A stretch of DNA of 64,000 bases from Bimuria novae-zelandiae CBS 107.79 (GCA_010015655.1 ML976678.1:554595-618594), one strand, 5' to 3'; positions 33,354 to 44,925 are shown, numbered from the stretch's first letter. Numbers and translations are program-made. Notes: generated from the letters alone by a model not told the origin.

Positions 33354-33730
33354 TTGTCGATTTGGTACCCCGCAATGCCGAACAATTGAAGCCTGGGTAT
33401 TGGGCCATGACGCAACAGCTGGCAGACGAATGGCGAGACGGGACTTGGCGCGCTATTCCCGGCGCATCACTAGCGCATTCTCTGAGTCAACGGTGTCTGT
33501 CATTCTCTATCAATTTCGCAGGCGCCTTCACCACCATTGGGGCCACTTCCGCACCAACAGAATCCAGCAACGTGAAATTATATAAAAAAATCTATGTCTC
33601 TGTACCCGAAACTTGAGTCCTCGACTATACGTACCTTCCCCCGCTCTCGGCACCGACAGCCACATCCAAATTTCATTCATTGTACCTGAGACCTCGAAAT
33701 AATAGCCAAAGTCACAACACACCGACGAAA
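33354..33730. promoter_or_regulatory. Upstream region of the eIF2B delta gene
   Basis: Between the transposon end and the ATG. A frame crossing the transposon border (33233-33616) runs through the terminal repeat and is not considered real. The transposon has displaced sequence beyond about 380 bases upstream. Confidence 0.5.
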
Positions 33731-35248
33731 ATGAGCGAACCAGTTGTAGCCGAAGCGGCTGCACCGCCTACCGTATCTGCGGAGGCACCCGGCAACCCGC
33801 CAACTCCTGCGAAGAAAGACTCCAAGGACACAAAGCCCGCGGAGGATGGCGCACCAAAGAAACTGTCAGGTGCGGAATTGAAGAAACTGAAGCAGGCCGA
33901 GAAGCAGGCGAAGCGAGCTCAAGCAAAGGCAGCGGGACCACCAACAGTGCAGCAGGGCGGCCCGTCAAAAGAAAACCAGAAGAAGAAGGAGCAGAAGCAA
34001 CCCCAGCAAAAAGATGACAACTCAAGGCCTTTGCCTGTCCGGAGGAGACCCTCACAGTCGAACGTAGTCCCGCAGCTGCAGACCAAGAAAGATTCCAAGC
34101 GAAGCCAGAAGGAGCTGGGACTCTTCTTTGGCCATCTGTACAGCCAGCCGAGGCAACACTCCATGGTAGGCGCGTCGAAGGATGCTCACCCGGCCGTTCT
34201 TGCGCTTGGTCTACAGTATAGCAGCTATGCGATATGTGGAAGTACTGCTCGTATGGTTGCTATGCTCCTGGCCTTCAAAGCTGTCATCGAATCCTACCAA
34301 ACGCCTCCTGGCACCAGTCTGGCGCGCCATCTTACCAACCACCATCTCAGCCCACAGATCGACTACTTGCGAAGCTGTCGACCGCTCAGCATCAGCATGG
34401 GCAACGCCATTCGATGGCTCAAAGACATCATCATCAAGATCGACCCCTCGACGCCCGAAGCAGAGGCCAAGCGCGACCTCGCTGAGGAGATTGACATGTT
34501 CATCCGCGAGCGCGTGACCGCAGCCCAGAAGCTCATCCGCGACCAGGCGCTCACCAAGATCCTTCCCGGAGACGTAATCCTCACCTACGCTTCATCCTCC
34601 ATTGTCGAGCAGACCCTCCTCCAAGCGCACAAAGCCGGCGTACCCTTCACCGTCATCGTCGTCGACTCAAAGCCGCTGTTCGAGGGCAAGACGCTCGCGC
34701 GCAAGCTCGCCAACCAAGGAATCAATGTTCGCTACTACCTCATCACGGGGGCTTCGCACGCGGTTAAGGACGCATCGAAGGTCTTCCTAGGCGCGCACGC
34801 AATGATGTCAAACGGACGACTCTACTCGCGCGTCGGCACCGCGCTCGTCTCCATGCTTGCACGCGCGCACTCGCTCCCCGTAATCGTCCTCTGCGAATCG
34901 GTAAAGTTCACCGAGAAAGTGGCCCTCGATTCCATCGTCGGCAACGAAGTTGCACCCGCCGACGAGATCCTCTCTGAAACCGAACGCTCTGCTCTTCTCC
35001 CGCTAGAACCCCATCTTCCCCCCACGCACCCCGCGAAGACCAAGGACGACGACAAGACCGCCGCCGAAGGCACCAAATTCGGTTCCCTGGACGTCCTCAA
35101 GTGGATCGAAGGCTCCGAGAACCTGCACCACCTGCAGGTCCTGTACGACGTTACGCCCGCCGAGTACATCAACATGGTCATCACAGAATATGGAAGCTTG
35201 CCGCCGAGTTCGGTGCCCGTTGTTCACCGGTTGAGTACGAATACCTGA
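33731..35248 (+). CDS. GCD2: Translation initiation factor eIF2B, delta subunit
   Basis: Regulatory subunit of the eIF2B guanine-nucleotide exchange complex, which recycles eIF2-GDP and senses phosphorylated eIF2. Single exon, 505 residues from the ATG at 33731 (MSEPVVAEAA); in-frame codons further upstream lack ATG. Residues about 1-130 are a Lys/Gln/Pro-rich tail usual for fungal delta subunits. The C-terminal IF2B domain shows HPAVLALGLQYSSYAICG, GDVILTYASSSIVEQTLLQA, NGRLYSRVGTALVSMLARAH and VIVLCESVKFTEKV, and ends with the conserved YDVTPAEYINMVITEYG. Complete and intact. Confidence 0.95.
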   Translation: MSEPVVAEAAAPPTVSAEAPGNPPTPAKKDSKDTKPAEDGAPKKLSGAELKKLKQAEKQAKRAQAKAAGPPTVQQGGPSKENQKKKEQKQPQQKDDNSRPLPVRRRPSQSNVVPQLQTKKDSKRSQKELGLFFGHLYSQPRQHSMVGASKDAHPAVLALGLQYSSYAICGSTARMVAMLLAFKAVIESYQTPPGTSLARHLTNHHLSPQIDYLRSCRPLSISMGNAIRWLKDIIIKIDPSTPEAEAKRDLAEEIDMFIRERVTAAQKLIRDQALTKILPGDVILTYASSSIVEQTLLQAHKAGVPFTVIVVDSKPLFEGKTLARKLANQGINVRYYLITGASHAVKDASKVFLGAHAMMSNGRLYSRVGTALVSMLARAHSLPVIVLCESVKFTEKVALDSIVGNEVAPADEILSETERSALLPLEPHLPPTHPAKTKDDDKTAAEGTKFGSLDVLKWIEGSENLHHLQVLYDVTPAEYINMVITEYGSLPPSSVPVVHRLSTNT

Positions 35249-35603
35249 GCTGCCCTGCGCGTTTTGGATTTCTTTTTATCTTTTGTCGTGCTGTTTTTGA
35301 TCTGTTTGGAAATTTAAAGAGTTGGCTAACGAATTGTGAAGGGACAGATGGTGATGAGCTGGATGCTCCGTCGAAGAGGCTCGGTATGCATGGTCATGGG
35401 CCTGCGCGTCGCTGTAGTAGAGTGGTTGCGGGGGGTTAAAGGGCGTATGGGCTGCGTTGGTGGGCTGGTGTTCTATGGTGTTACTGTATGACTAAAGAAC
35501 TGGCGAGAAAGGGATGGCATGTAGGGTTCATTGACCACATAGTTTCACGTACGAATTCATCAAGGAATGCATGTTTGAGACGTTCACTATGGGATACGTC
35601 AAT
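35249..35603. other. 3' regions of convergent genes
   Basis: Shared 3' interval between eIF2B delta (+) and the CCDC137-like gene (-). No gene. Confidence 0.5.
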
Positions 35604-36637
35604 CTACTGTCCTCGTTTCTCAGCCATGAGTTTCCGATACGTCTCGATGATGCCCTGCCGCTCAGCACCCAGCTCCTCTCTCTTCCGCAAACTGCCCACC
35701 GCGCTCGGCACATTATCCACATTAATCTTCGCCCCATTCTTCACCTTGAATATCTCCCTCGGCACCCGCTCAAAGCTCGGCGGCTCCAGCACCACATCGT
35801 GCAGCCCCTTTAGCCCCTTCTTTCGTTCATTCTCCTCTCTCTTCCTCCTCAATACCTCCCACTCGTCTCCAGCCCCATCATCCACCTCGCCCACCACCAG
35901 CCTCTTCTTCCCTTTCTTTCCCTTTTTCTTCCCAGCGGCAGGCAGCTCGGCAGTTTTATCCTCCCACATCGCTTCCAGTTCGTCATTCTCCTCCTCCGCG
36001 AGCTCGGCAGCTTCCTGCTCCTTCTCGCGGATGCGCGCCTCCTCTTTACGCCACCCTTCTTGCAGCCGCTTGAGGTGCCGCTCGTGCTTCGTAACGCGGT
36101 GGTCGCCGAGGCCAGGAGTTTTCTTTCCGCCTTTAGACACGCCTGAGAGCGGCAGGGCTTGGTTGACGCGCTGGCGGAAATCGGACAGGCTCTCGCCGGG
36201 CATGATTTTCAGCTTTGGAAGCGGCTGTTCTTCGCTGTTCGGCGCGATCTGTTGCTCTGTTTCAGCGGCCACCGTCGCTACTAATGGCGTCTTCTGCTGT
36301 TGCTGCTTCTGTGTAGGTGCTTTGGAGACTTTCTTCGGCTTCGCGCCGTCGTCGAGGCCGTTGCGTCGCTTTCCTGCTTTCTGGAATGCCATGAGGCGCG
36401 CAAAGTCTTTGGGCGTGTCGTCTGTCCCGTAGCCTTGCACGTGTTTTATTCTACGCTTTTTCGACTTGGGCGCTGAGGCGGTGGGGTTCTTGCCAACGGG
36501 GAGGGGAGCGGCGCGGACATTGGGTGGGAGGTCGAAGCTGGGTGGTTGTTAGATGCAAAGACGGGAGATTTGGGTTAGCATTAGGAGGCGTACAGGCTTT
36601 CATCGTAACCGGCTTTGCGCTTGTGTTTGTGAGGCAT
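35604..36637 (-). CDS. Basic coiled-coil nucleolar-type protein, CCDC137-like
   Basis: Minus-strand exons 36637-36594 and 36537-35604 over a 56-bp intron (GTACGC...CCCAG) give 325 residues. The N-terminus MPHKHKRKAGYDESLFDLPP and the block HVQGYGTDDTPKDFARLMAF are characteristic of a conserved fungal family that I relate to human CCDC137 (by recollection). The middle is a long charged coiled coil (HERHLKRLQEGWRKEEARIR), followed by a Lys-rich nucleolar-type signal (GKKKGKKGKKR) and a conserved C-terminus (PPSFERVPREIFKVKNGAK). A role in ribosome biogenesis is inferred from these features only. Confidence 0.85.
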
Positions 36638-37160
36638 TGTGGTTGTGTGCGTTGCGTTGTTGCGAATTGGATTTGGTGGACGCCCATCGCGATGCCCCAA
36701 AATGTTGTGCAGGGATCATGAGCTTGGGAGGTGTGGGGCAGGTGAAAATCTTGGCACTTGTCCTGCATCACGTGCGCAACGCTCACCCGTGGACCCAAAC
36801 TGCATCCAGTGGGTTCATGGTCGATTGTGGTCGTACGAGACGCCCTGTCAGGCTCGGGCGATATGATGGCCCCCATCATTAGCATCAACGGTATGGCGAT
36901 CAGTCGCAGAGATTGATCTGATCTCCCGGCCTTGAAACAGCAATTCTGACGCCGAGTCTCACAGATCAAAGCACCGCCACGCTCATCATATTCCAGAAGC
37001 CTACAATGGTACTCTGAAGCGACTGTCTCTGTTTGTAATACCAATAATAGCACGCCCGACATGGAGATGACGGTAAGATGACGGTGCTGCATCTTTATTC
37101 GAAAACCATTCGGTCATCCGATCCCCGTGATCAATGGGTGAGGACGCCTCTCACAACTAT
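36638..37160. other. Upstream of the CCDC137-like gene
   Basis: Promoter side of the minus-strand gene, then intergenic sequence to the transposon. The long minus-strand frame covering 36451-37092 runs through exon 1 and the intron in another frame and is a shadow. Confidence 0.5.
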
Positions 37161-37162
37161 TA

Positions 37163-38995
37163 ACGTGTTTCACCACTCAGTGAGCCACACCACTCAGTGA
37201 GCCACCCCACCAAAATCGCAACGCGTCTTCTTGCAATAGCTCTACAACTACGCGATAAAATATATAGAAAATAGATCTATTTAATGCGCGTTATTTAATA
37301 GTACACTAAGTTCTTTTATAACCTTGTTCGTGGCACCTGCTGCAGGTTGGTGGTGCTCGAGGCCTACTTGGCTGCCCCGCCTGCTCTACCTGCTGGAGCA
37401 CCCTTTCGGCCTCTGTAGCAAGCAATTGACCTTCCTCTACCCGCAGAGCTCCTCTATAGGCTATATACTATTGGCGCTGTTGCCCCTTGCGCTATTAGCG
37501 CTAACTTGCCTATTAAAGCTTCTTATTCTCCTCTATAAGAATCGTTGCTAAATTTATCGTAAGCTAATAACCTTTAACAAGCTAGCGGATAGCCTGGCTA
37601 GTAGGGCTCTAAGATAGGCGATTAAGATAACTCTAAATAAGTTAAGCCTACTACTCTAGCTAAGTAATAGTATATAGTGTCTTTACTATTTATGCAACCT
37701 TAGCGTTAGTTACCGTCCTTAGTAAAGAAGGCGTCCTAACTACTATTAGTAATAATAGGACGTGTTCTTAACAAGCTAGGACTAGCCCTAACGCCTAAAA
37801 GCTAGCCTAGATATTCTACTCTAAGAGGACTATCCCTTTAATACTTAGGTAAATCTATAGGAAGTCTTACTTATTAATATAAAAGACGCGTTATCGCGCA
37901 AGCTTAGACACCTAATAGCTATACGTAATCTTAAGAGGCGAGAAGTAGCCTATATTAAGTGGCTATAGGAGGTGCAACGTATATAGCGGCATATAGAGCG
38001 TAATAATTTTACTCTCTTTATAGAACTAGTTAAACTCAGGCGTTGCGTGGCTGCCGTGGCCGTTAAGGATAAGCAGCTAGTAGGCCCCTACTATACAAGC
38101 CTTTGTATATTAGTAGAAGTGCTTTACCTACTTAAGGCTAAGCTTATTAGTCGTCCAGCCGTTATCGCTAATAGCAATAACCTAGCTAGGTAAGAGGCCT
38201 TAATACTAGCTTGCTTAGTAGAGCTTTCCTTATAGGATTATAAATGGTAGGATTAACTAGCTAGATAGGTTAATATACTTAATCGCTATTACCTACTTAT
38301 AATTACCTAGCTATATAGTAACTACGCGGCTAACTGTCTTAGAGCTTATAATAACTTTTAAGGGCGTAATAATCCCTATTATAAAGCTAGTCTTGTTAAA
38401 GTTATAGATATCTAAGTTAGAGATACTATATAACTAACGCGTCTTATTTACGAGCTTAAACTACGCGCGAATTATAATTAGGTCCTTAAATTTTACGCGC
38501 TAAGAGTAGAATTTTCTATTCTATTTTATTTAGAGCTCTAGCTAAGCTTTAATAAAGCGTGATATCTAGTTCTTACTAACTAGCTAGGGAGGGGGCTCTT
38601 AGCCGTGCGCGGCGAGTAGATGGTTTACTATTTACTATATATTAATAATATAGGGTAGAAATCCGCGTTAGTTAAGGTCTAGGATCTAATCTACTAGAGC
38701 GCGCTCCTCTATAGGGTATAGCTTTTATTTCTAAGCGTTAGTAGTAGCCTAAAGTAGAGTACCTAGAACGCGTCGGCGGAGGGTTAATTAATTAACTAAA
38801 TAAAGTTTACTAGTATATTAGTAGCTTAAAATTTATTTATTTTAAATCGCGTGCTTTAATAGAGTAAGTCTATCTTCTTTTTAAGCCTGCTAGGCTCGTT
38901 AGGCGGGCGGCATTGCGAGAGTTATAAGAAGACGCGTCGCGATTTTGGTGGGGTGGCTCACTGAGTGGTGTGGCTCACTGAGTGGTGAAACACGT
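37163..38995 (-). mobile_element. Fot-like DNA transposon, heavily RIP-degraded
   Basis: A 1,833-bp element with 70-bp terminal inverted repeats differing at one base (37163-37232 and 38926-38995), flanked by TA at 37161-37162 and 38996-38997. Each terminal repeat contains the unit CACCACTCAGTGAGCCA twice in tandem. The interior is saturated with TA and stops except a GC-richer island at 37321-37550, which holds the transposase C-terminus on the minus strand. Confidence 0.92.
37303..37550 (-). pseudogene. Transposase C-terminus with zinc knuckle, broken
   Basis: The minus strand at 37303-37347 reads TCSRCHEQG, then Y-K-R-T-stop-C. The spacing matches the C-x2-C-x4-H-x4-C zinc knuckle at the C-terminus of Fot1-type transposases; the histidine is now tyrosine and a stop falls one codon before the last cysteine, both explainable by C-to-T changes in CpA. 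Upstream in the same direction the frame is rich in Gln, Ala, Gly and Arg. Confidence 0.7.
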
Positions 38996-38997
38996 TA

Positions 38998-40074
38998 TCA
39001 TGCATGATGAGGATATCGTGGGCGGTAGCCAAGAATCTCGTTGGTGAGCCACGGTTACGAGATCGATAGCCTTGGACCCAGAGGCGGTGCACCGTTTGAT
39101 AGTCAGTAAGATGACGCGGAGAGGGTTCCGAGTGGCTGCACAATGCATGACGATGGGACAGGAGTTGGGCGGTGCGTGCCACGCGTCACAACCATTCGAC
39201 GCCGAATATCACCAAGGAAGCGCACTCAAAATCGCTCTGCATTGGATGAATGTAACAGATCTGACTTTTCACGCTACATGATAGTCGCGATGTCCGTCCA
39301 GACGCGAATTCCTGCGCAGAGCACTGCCGGGCTGGGACCCCAAAAGGTGTGGATTGGAATACAAAAGCTTGTTCCAGCTCATTCACTTAAAAAGTCCCGT
39401 GGGCCAACGCTTGGTTCTACGGTTGACGGCTTGGCCATCGTGACAGTTTTGAGTCCACCAATTGCGCCTGGTCCATCACAGCGTGGGCGTAACAACGGTT
39501 GCGGATCGTTTCTCCGGTGTCCAGGACCGCCAACCCGCACCTTCTTCGCAAGACCACGCGTACACAACGCCAACACTTTAGGGGACCAAGCTTGGTTGTC
39601 CACCAGATTTTCTTCCACCAGATAAAGTGCTTACTTCCTTTCCGACGTTGCTGCCACTTGAGGCCCGATTGCATTTACGCCGAAGAACAAGAACCTCAAC
39701 GACTCCGCCCCAACATTCTTTTCGCGCACTCCGCCCGCTGTCGCACGGGTGCCGTTGCGGGAATCTCGCATGACCCCTGGGCCGTGTGGATGGGTCCAGA
39801 TCCTAGCATCGACTTTCGCTAGAGGATAGTGGCGCCCTCCTGGACCCCATATCGAAGGCCGGCCGTGGCTCTCGTGTCGCAAAACTGTTCGTTCCCTCAA
39901 CGACACGTCCTCTTCAACTCCACACAGAAAGCTCAATCAAGGAAACAGGAGAGTCTTGACTGAGATGACCAGTTGCATCTGTGAAGAGATCCAGATCGCT
40001 TCCCCGCGCTAATTCTCAGGGTCCATCTTGCAGCGCGCTAGCCCCGCTATTGGCTTGTGCCTGACCGATCCATC
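38998..40074. other. Intergenic, no supported gene
   Basis: Balanced composition with several overlapping short frames on both strands but no recognisable protein. The last few hundred bases hold the promoter of the AIM6-like gene. Confidence 0.45.
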
Positions 40075-41542
40075 ATGGCATCTCGCGAAGCCGAACCGCC
40101 TCTTCTCCTGGACTTTAACACCCAATTGCTCGACCACCCGATCAAGGATGCGACGATAGTATCTTTGCGCGCGTTGGAGGACGGCGAAGACGATTTTGAG
40201 ACGGTCGAATTGCGATCGAGTCGCGGTATCATCGAGAAACTGTTGATGGCCCTACGGAGAAGGAATGTCGCATTAGGAAGGGCTGTAGATTTCGAAAGGG
40301 GATGGAAGGACGATGAGAAGAAGAAGACTGTGAAGAGGGAATGTAGAGTGCGGAGATGCGGTACCAAGCCCTTTTTGGGGTTGATCCTGCTAATTATATG
40401 CTTCTTGTAAGTGCCACTTCCGGGGCTTCCGAAATACGCGAGATTAACGCGGTGAACTCACGGGGCTCAAAAATCTGGGGAAAGATTGGGCTAACGAATG
40501 CAGTGGCATTGTTCACATTTCCAATGTCCTCATGGGCTTGGTGCACCTCATCGCTGATGACGCACTCACTTACTCACACGACTTCCTCCCCTTGGACCAA
40601 TATCAGAAAGGCGACTATACTGGTCTCACCCGCAACGTAAAGCCAATACATTGCCACTCGCACAACGACTACTGGCGCCGCGTTCCGGTCTTTGAGGCCC
40701 TTCGTTGGGGCTGCACCGGCATCGAAGCAGATGTCTGGTTCTTCCCTGAGCGCTCCAACGATCTCTTTGTCGGCCACAGCACACGCGATCTAACCGTAGA
40801 TCGTGTCTTCCGGTCCATGTATGTAGACACCTTGATGCAAATCGTCGACCAGCAAAATACGCCGAATGTTCCTTTCGAGACCACACCCAAATCTGGACCC
40901 ATTGACGGAGTCTTTGAGCAAGATCCCAGCCAAACACTAGTCCTCCTCGTCGACTTCAAAAATGACGGCCACGCTATATACTCTATTGTCTCCAAGCAAC
41001 TCGAGCCCCTCCGTTCAAAGGGGTACCTCTCGCACTACGACGGCGAAACCTTCGTCCCTGGCCCGATCACCATTGTTGCTACCGGCAACGCTCCTTTTGA
41101 TCTTATAACTCGCAACGCCACCTACCGTGACATCTTCTTCGACGCGCCTCTCTCCGCGCTAGCTCCCCTCACATCGCAAACCACCAACCATGAGATCCGA
41201 CGCGCGAGTGGACAAGGCACGGTCGGAACCACACCACTTTCCACCTTCGACCTGACAAACTCGTACTACGCGTCAGTCGACTTTAAGAAAGCAATTGGAT
41301 GGTGCTGGTTCGGCCGCCTATCCGATAAACAACGCGAAACCATCAGAGCGCAGATTAGAGCCGCCAAGGAGAGGGGCCTAAAGAGCAGATACTGGGGTGC
41401 GCCAAAGTGGCCCGTTGGAGTCAGAAACATGATATGGCGCGTGTTAGTGGAAGAGGGAGTCGATTACCTCAACGGAGATGATCTGAGGGAGATGACCCGT
41501 GGCGATTGGGGCGCGAAGGTACATGGGAGTTGGGTGGGATAG
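40075..41542 (+). CDS. AIM6: AIM6-like PLC-type phosphodiesterase, membrane anchored
   Basis: Homologue of yeast altered inheritance of mitochondria protein 6, a PI-PLC/GDPD-like TIM-barrel protein; its substrate is not known. Exons 40075-40406 and 40504-41542 flank a 97-bp intron (GTAAGT...ATGCAG, branch CTAAC) and give 456 residues. Residues 1-100 are polar and cytosolic; one transmembrane helix lies at about 101-125 (FLGLILLIICFFGIVHISNV). The barrel starts with the HCHSHNDYWRR block (H160, H162, H164, N165, D166), then GCTGIEADVWFF, LVLLVDFKNDG and GWCWFGRLSDKQR, and ends DYLNGDDLREM. All family landmarks are intact. Convergent with the following gene. Confidence 0.93.
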
Positions 41543-41776
41543 CGATATCGCTTCCGCGTGCGGATAAAAGGCATGCATAGACGAGGTCATTACAAGGCGT
41601 TCAACATGGGGCAAATATCGCAAGTCATACCAGGAAAGATGGTTAGAGGGCGTTCTATTGGGCGCATGGGCATTTGCAACACGCACGGCTTAGGTCATAC
41701 CTACATGTGTTGGAGCTCCAATTCGTATAGTTATTATATCCAATCTACTTTCCTTCCTCGCTATCGTCGATGGCAA

Positions 41777-43042
41777 TCACTCTTCCCACAACCCATGTAT
41801 GTTCCCCAACCCAGTGATTCTCCAAATCCCACTTGGCCCAACCGCCCAAATCTCATCCCTCTCCGCCCCAACAAATTGAAAGTTATTCACGACCTCTCCG
41901 ATCTCGATCCGCACCAGCAATTCACCCCACGCGCTCAGCACATCGATCCCCGTCCCCGCCGCACCGAGCACATACCCCTCGTGACTCACATGCAGCCCAT
42001 CCACCGCAAACGTCTGCGCCAGCCAAATCGGCCGCTTCCCGGTAATACACGCTCCCGCGGGCGAGCGCAATACATCGAACGCATACACCGCCCTGCTACC
42101 GCGGGGGTTGAAATTATATCTCGGGACCTGTGTCGGCGGCACATTTGTGAAGTCCGTAACGCCGGTGTCAGAGATATACATTGTCGTCCCATCAGGACTG
42201 ATGCCGATGCCGTTTGGTTGCTCTAACGTGTTTTCGACAACGCTGAGGGCGCCGGTGGACGGGCGGAAGCGGTATGTAGCGGGTGCGTGGACAGGGTACG
42301 TGGTTACGTTTATGGCGTAGCCGTACCAGGAGTCTGTGAAGAAGATGTCGCCGTGGGCGTCGATGAAGAGGTCGTTGGGGCTGTTGAGCTTCGTGCCGAA
42401 GTAGTTGTTCACCAGCGTGGTTGTGGTGTTTGTGTAGGGGTCTAGCATGTAGATACCGGGTGATTGCTGGACTGGGGCGCCGGTGGTTGGGTCGGGGAAT
42501 GTGAAGGATGCTTCGGCGGCCCAGTAGATGCGGTTTTTGTACCATTTTCCGCCGTTGACGGCGTAGACTGGTGGGTGAGTGGTGTAGTTTTCAAGAGTGG
42601 GGGGCGTGGTGTTTAGGTTTATGAGTTGTTGCTCGTATATGCCTTGGTGGGGGAGGGAGAAGATGAGTACGTTTAGATCTGGGACGTAGACGGGCGCTTC
42701 GTGGATGCTGTCGTTGCGGGTGTCGAACATGCGTTCCACTTTGGGCGCTGAACCGATGATTTCTAATCCACGCGATTGATCGAAGACGATGAATGAGGCA
42801 TTTTGCAAGAGCTGGAAGGAGGAATCCGATGGTACCTCTGTGTTGATAAAGTTATCTTCTTCCGGATCCGGGTTGTTTCGCGCGAATGGATATGGAAGAA
42901 CTGAGGCGTAGCGGTTCACACACGCAACGCTGGTAATGTTCTCAAAGCCTAGGCAAGTTTCAATCGTAGGAGGCGAGAAGCCGGCTTGTGCAACTACTCC
43001 CGTCGCGTATAAGAACAATAGCATCGTTGTAGCGCGCAACAT
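41777..43042 (-). CDS. Secreted SMP-30/gluconolactonase-like beta-propeller protein
   Basis: Predicted extracellular lactonohydrolase-like six-bladed propeller of 421 residues, single exon. The ATG at 43042 starts MLRATTMLLFLYATGVVAQ, a signal peptide with a probable cut after AQ; the frame is open further upstream but lacks a better start. Propeller strands carry the SMP-30 landmarks LNSPNDLFIDAHGDIFFTDS, EQPNGIGISPDGTTMYISDT and AVDGLHVSHEGYVLGAAG. The Asn and Asp residues in the NDLFID and PNGIG blocks correspond to metal ligands in the family. Several N-glycosylation sequons fit secretion. Substrate unknown. Confidence 0.93.
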   Translation of the reverse strand: MLRATTMLLFLYATGVVAQAGFSPPTIETCLGFENITSVACVNRYASVLPYPFARNNPDPEEDNFINTEVPSDSSFQLLQNASFIVFDQSRGLEIIGSAPKVERMFDTRNDSIHEAPVYVPDLNVLIFSLPHQGIYEQQLINLNTTPPTLENYTTHPPVYAVNGGKWYKNRIYWAAEASFTFPDPTTGAPVQQSPGIYMLDPYTNTTTTLVNNYFGTKLNSPNDLFIDAHGDIFFTDSWYGYAINVTTYPVHAPATYRFRPSTGALSVVENTLEQPNGIGISPDGTTMYISDTGVTDFTNVPPTQVPRYNFNPRGSRAVYAFDVLRSPAGACITGKRPIWLAQTFAVDGLHVSHEGYVLGAAGTGIDVLSAWGELLVRIEIGEVVNNFQFVGAERDEIWAVGPSGIWRITGLGNIHGLWEE

Positions 43043-43101
43043 TGTATGCTCTTTGTGACGGTTCAGTATAGAAGCTTGGGCCACCCGCGTACATGCGGCC
43101 C

Positions 43102-43131
43102 GTGCACGTGATCCATGTGCACGTGATCCAC
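43102..43131. promoter_or_regulatory. Tandem E-box repeat upstream of the lactonase-like gene
   Basis: Two adjacent 15-bp units, GTGCACGTGATCCAT and GTGCACGTGATCCAC, each with a CACGTG palindrome, lie 60-90 bases before the ATG at 43042 (minus strand). CACGTG is the core bound by bHLH factors. A TATATAG sequence lies farther from the gene at about 43135. Regulatory use is inferred. Confidence 0.5.
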
Positions 43132-43641
43132 AGTATATAGCTCTATAGAGTAGCTTCTCAATCAAAACAACGATTGCCTCAACACTCTTTTCGACGTGAC
43201 ACTCTTCATTGAAGTTTTCGTTAGATCGGGTCAACTCGCAGTGTTTCTTGAAATATGCGACGCCCAGTCCCAGCAGGAAATGTTAAATTAAGGTCGAAAG
43301 CTTGTGCATGACTAGGAGCAATCTCTGCTTGTTTGCCCAGACATCTCCATCAACTTTTAGATCCGCCTCCGCGAAGTAGGCTAAAGGAAACCGGGCTGGG
43401 ATCTTGTTTACAACAGCAGCTAACTCTTCTTGTAGCTTTATCGTGTCTTTGTGACACAGCTGTGACCGGGATTCCATGATGAATGGTAAGTCTCGGATGC
43501 AACTCCATTATCGTGTGTTCTCTAGGCCGAAGCCTAGTGTACATGCATAACGTGTGACCCTCACCGTCGGTAACTGACCCCTCACGCCCACGAAAAAGTG
43601 GCAGATGGCGCACTAACTATATCCTCCCAGAACTAACTAAA
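43132..43641. other. Intergenic, no supported gene
   Basis: Short minus-strand frames overlap one another without family resemblance. Ends at the outer inverted repeat of the transposon block. Confidence 0.45.
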
Positions 43642-43723
43642 GTAACATCCGTCCCTGGATTACCAGACACCCCATGTGACCGGACAAACTATTGGTACTT
43701 TAACTTTTAGCAGCTACACAACC
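43642..43723. repeat. Outer 82-bp inverted repeat, left arm
   Basis: Reverse complement of 55343-55424 with 6 differences in 82 bases, five of them transitions. It starts GTAACATCC and ends CACAACC, six bases before piggyBac-like copy B. Confidence 0.85.
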
Positions 43724-44925
43724 TATACGTATCCCTTGCACCGGCAACATCGCCCGCACACGGACCACCTCTTGATAGCCAATCAGATAATTAATTACCA
43801 AAACACCAAGACCTGCGTCATGATATTAGCAATTATTAATTACTAGCTAAAACACGACTTTTTTAAAATTTCTAGTATATGCAAGCATGCCAAAACGTGC
43901 AGCGCCTATTAGTAATAATCCTAACTTTATAAAATTTATAAAGCATAGTTAAAAAGATAGTATTTTACCTAACTTACCGCGCACGCCGCCAGCTACCTAG
44001 CAACTACTTAAAATAAATAATCTATATACTTTTAGACGCGCTTAGTTACCTTAGCATGTAGACGTTAATTCTCCTATTTCCTTATTTAACTTGTTTTACG
44101 ACGCTAAGCTTCTTAATTAAATCGCATACTATATAAATCAGTACGCTAAAAAGCTTTAAGCTAAAGCGCCGTTAACGCCTAACCGCTATAGATAGAAACT
44201 AACGTCGCTAAGCGAGCTATATACCTACTTTAGAATTATTATATACATGGCGCTTTATAAAGAGCCGTCGCTTAAGGAGTATTAGCGGAAACTTCATGGG
44301 ACAGCGCCTACGCACAAAGTCAACCTCTACATGTCGCAGAAACGCTAGGAGCAGCTAGATTAATACTTATACCTAATAGAGGTTAATTAGAGCTTTAAAT
44401 CGCCCTTTAGCTAAGTATAGGGTCTCTTAGAGTTATTACGCGAGCGCAGCTTTAAGTACTAAACTCTTAGTAAGCACCTCTACGTTAATAAGGTAATAGT
44501 AAGATTTACAGGATACGCGAGTAAGGTCGTTATAATTAAAATAAAGCTAACGCTAGAGGGGTATAAAATCTAGTATTTAGCTAATAATAAAATAATTCTA
44601 AACTGGTTATTTCATGCTAGAGGTGCCGGGCGAGGTCCGGTAAACTTACTTACTCTTACAGGAGCAGAAACGCCGCCCTTTACGCTAACTAAGTCTGTTC
44701 CTATTACTCTCGTACTTGCTAAGGACGCTGCCGGGCGTCGTTAATTTCCGCCAAATTACTACATTATCTAGGACGATAATCTCTTTAACACTATCCCTAT
44801 ACTTAAATACTTAAAAGATAATAGCGTAGGGTGCGCGGGCACTATAAGGACGACAAAGATAGCGACAAAGGAGAGATTTAAGTTAAACGCGACGGTAGAG
44901 CTAACGTCTAAGGCGCCTATAGTAG

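Noticed and set aside
33233..33616. Plus-strand frame crossing the right end of piggyBac-like copy A
   Set aside because: Reads through the terminal repeat into flanking DNA; no conserved protein sequence and a chance junction.
36451..37092. Minus-strand frame of 213 codons
   Set aside because: Overlaps exon 1, intron 1 and part of exon 2 of the CCDC137-like gene in another frame, and lacks family resemblance.
37324..37551. Hydrophobic plus-strand frame resembling a membrane protein
   Set aside because: Antisense to the transposase C-terminus with its zinc knuckle in a RIP-degraded element.
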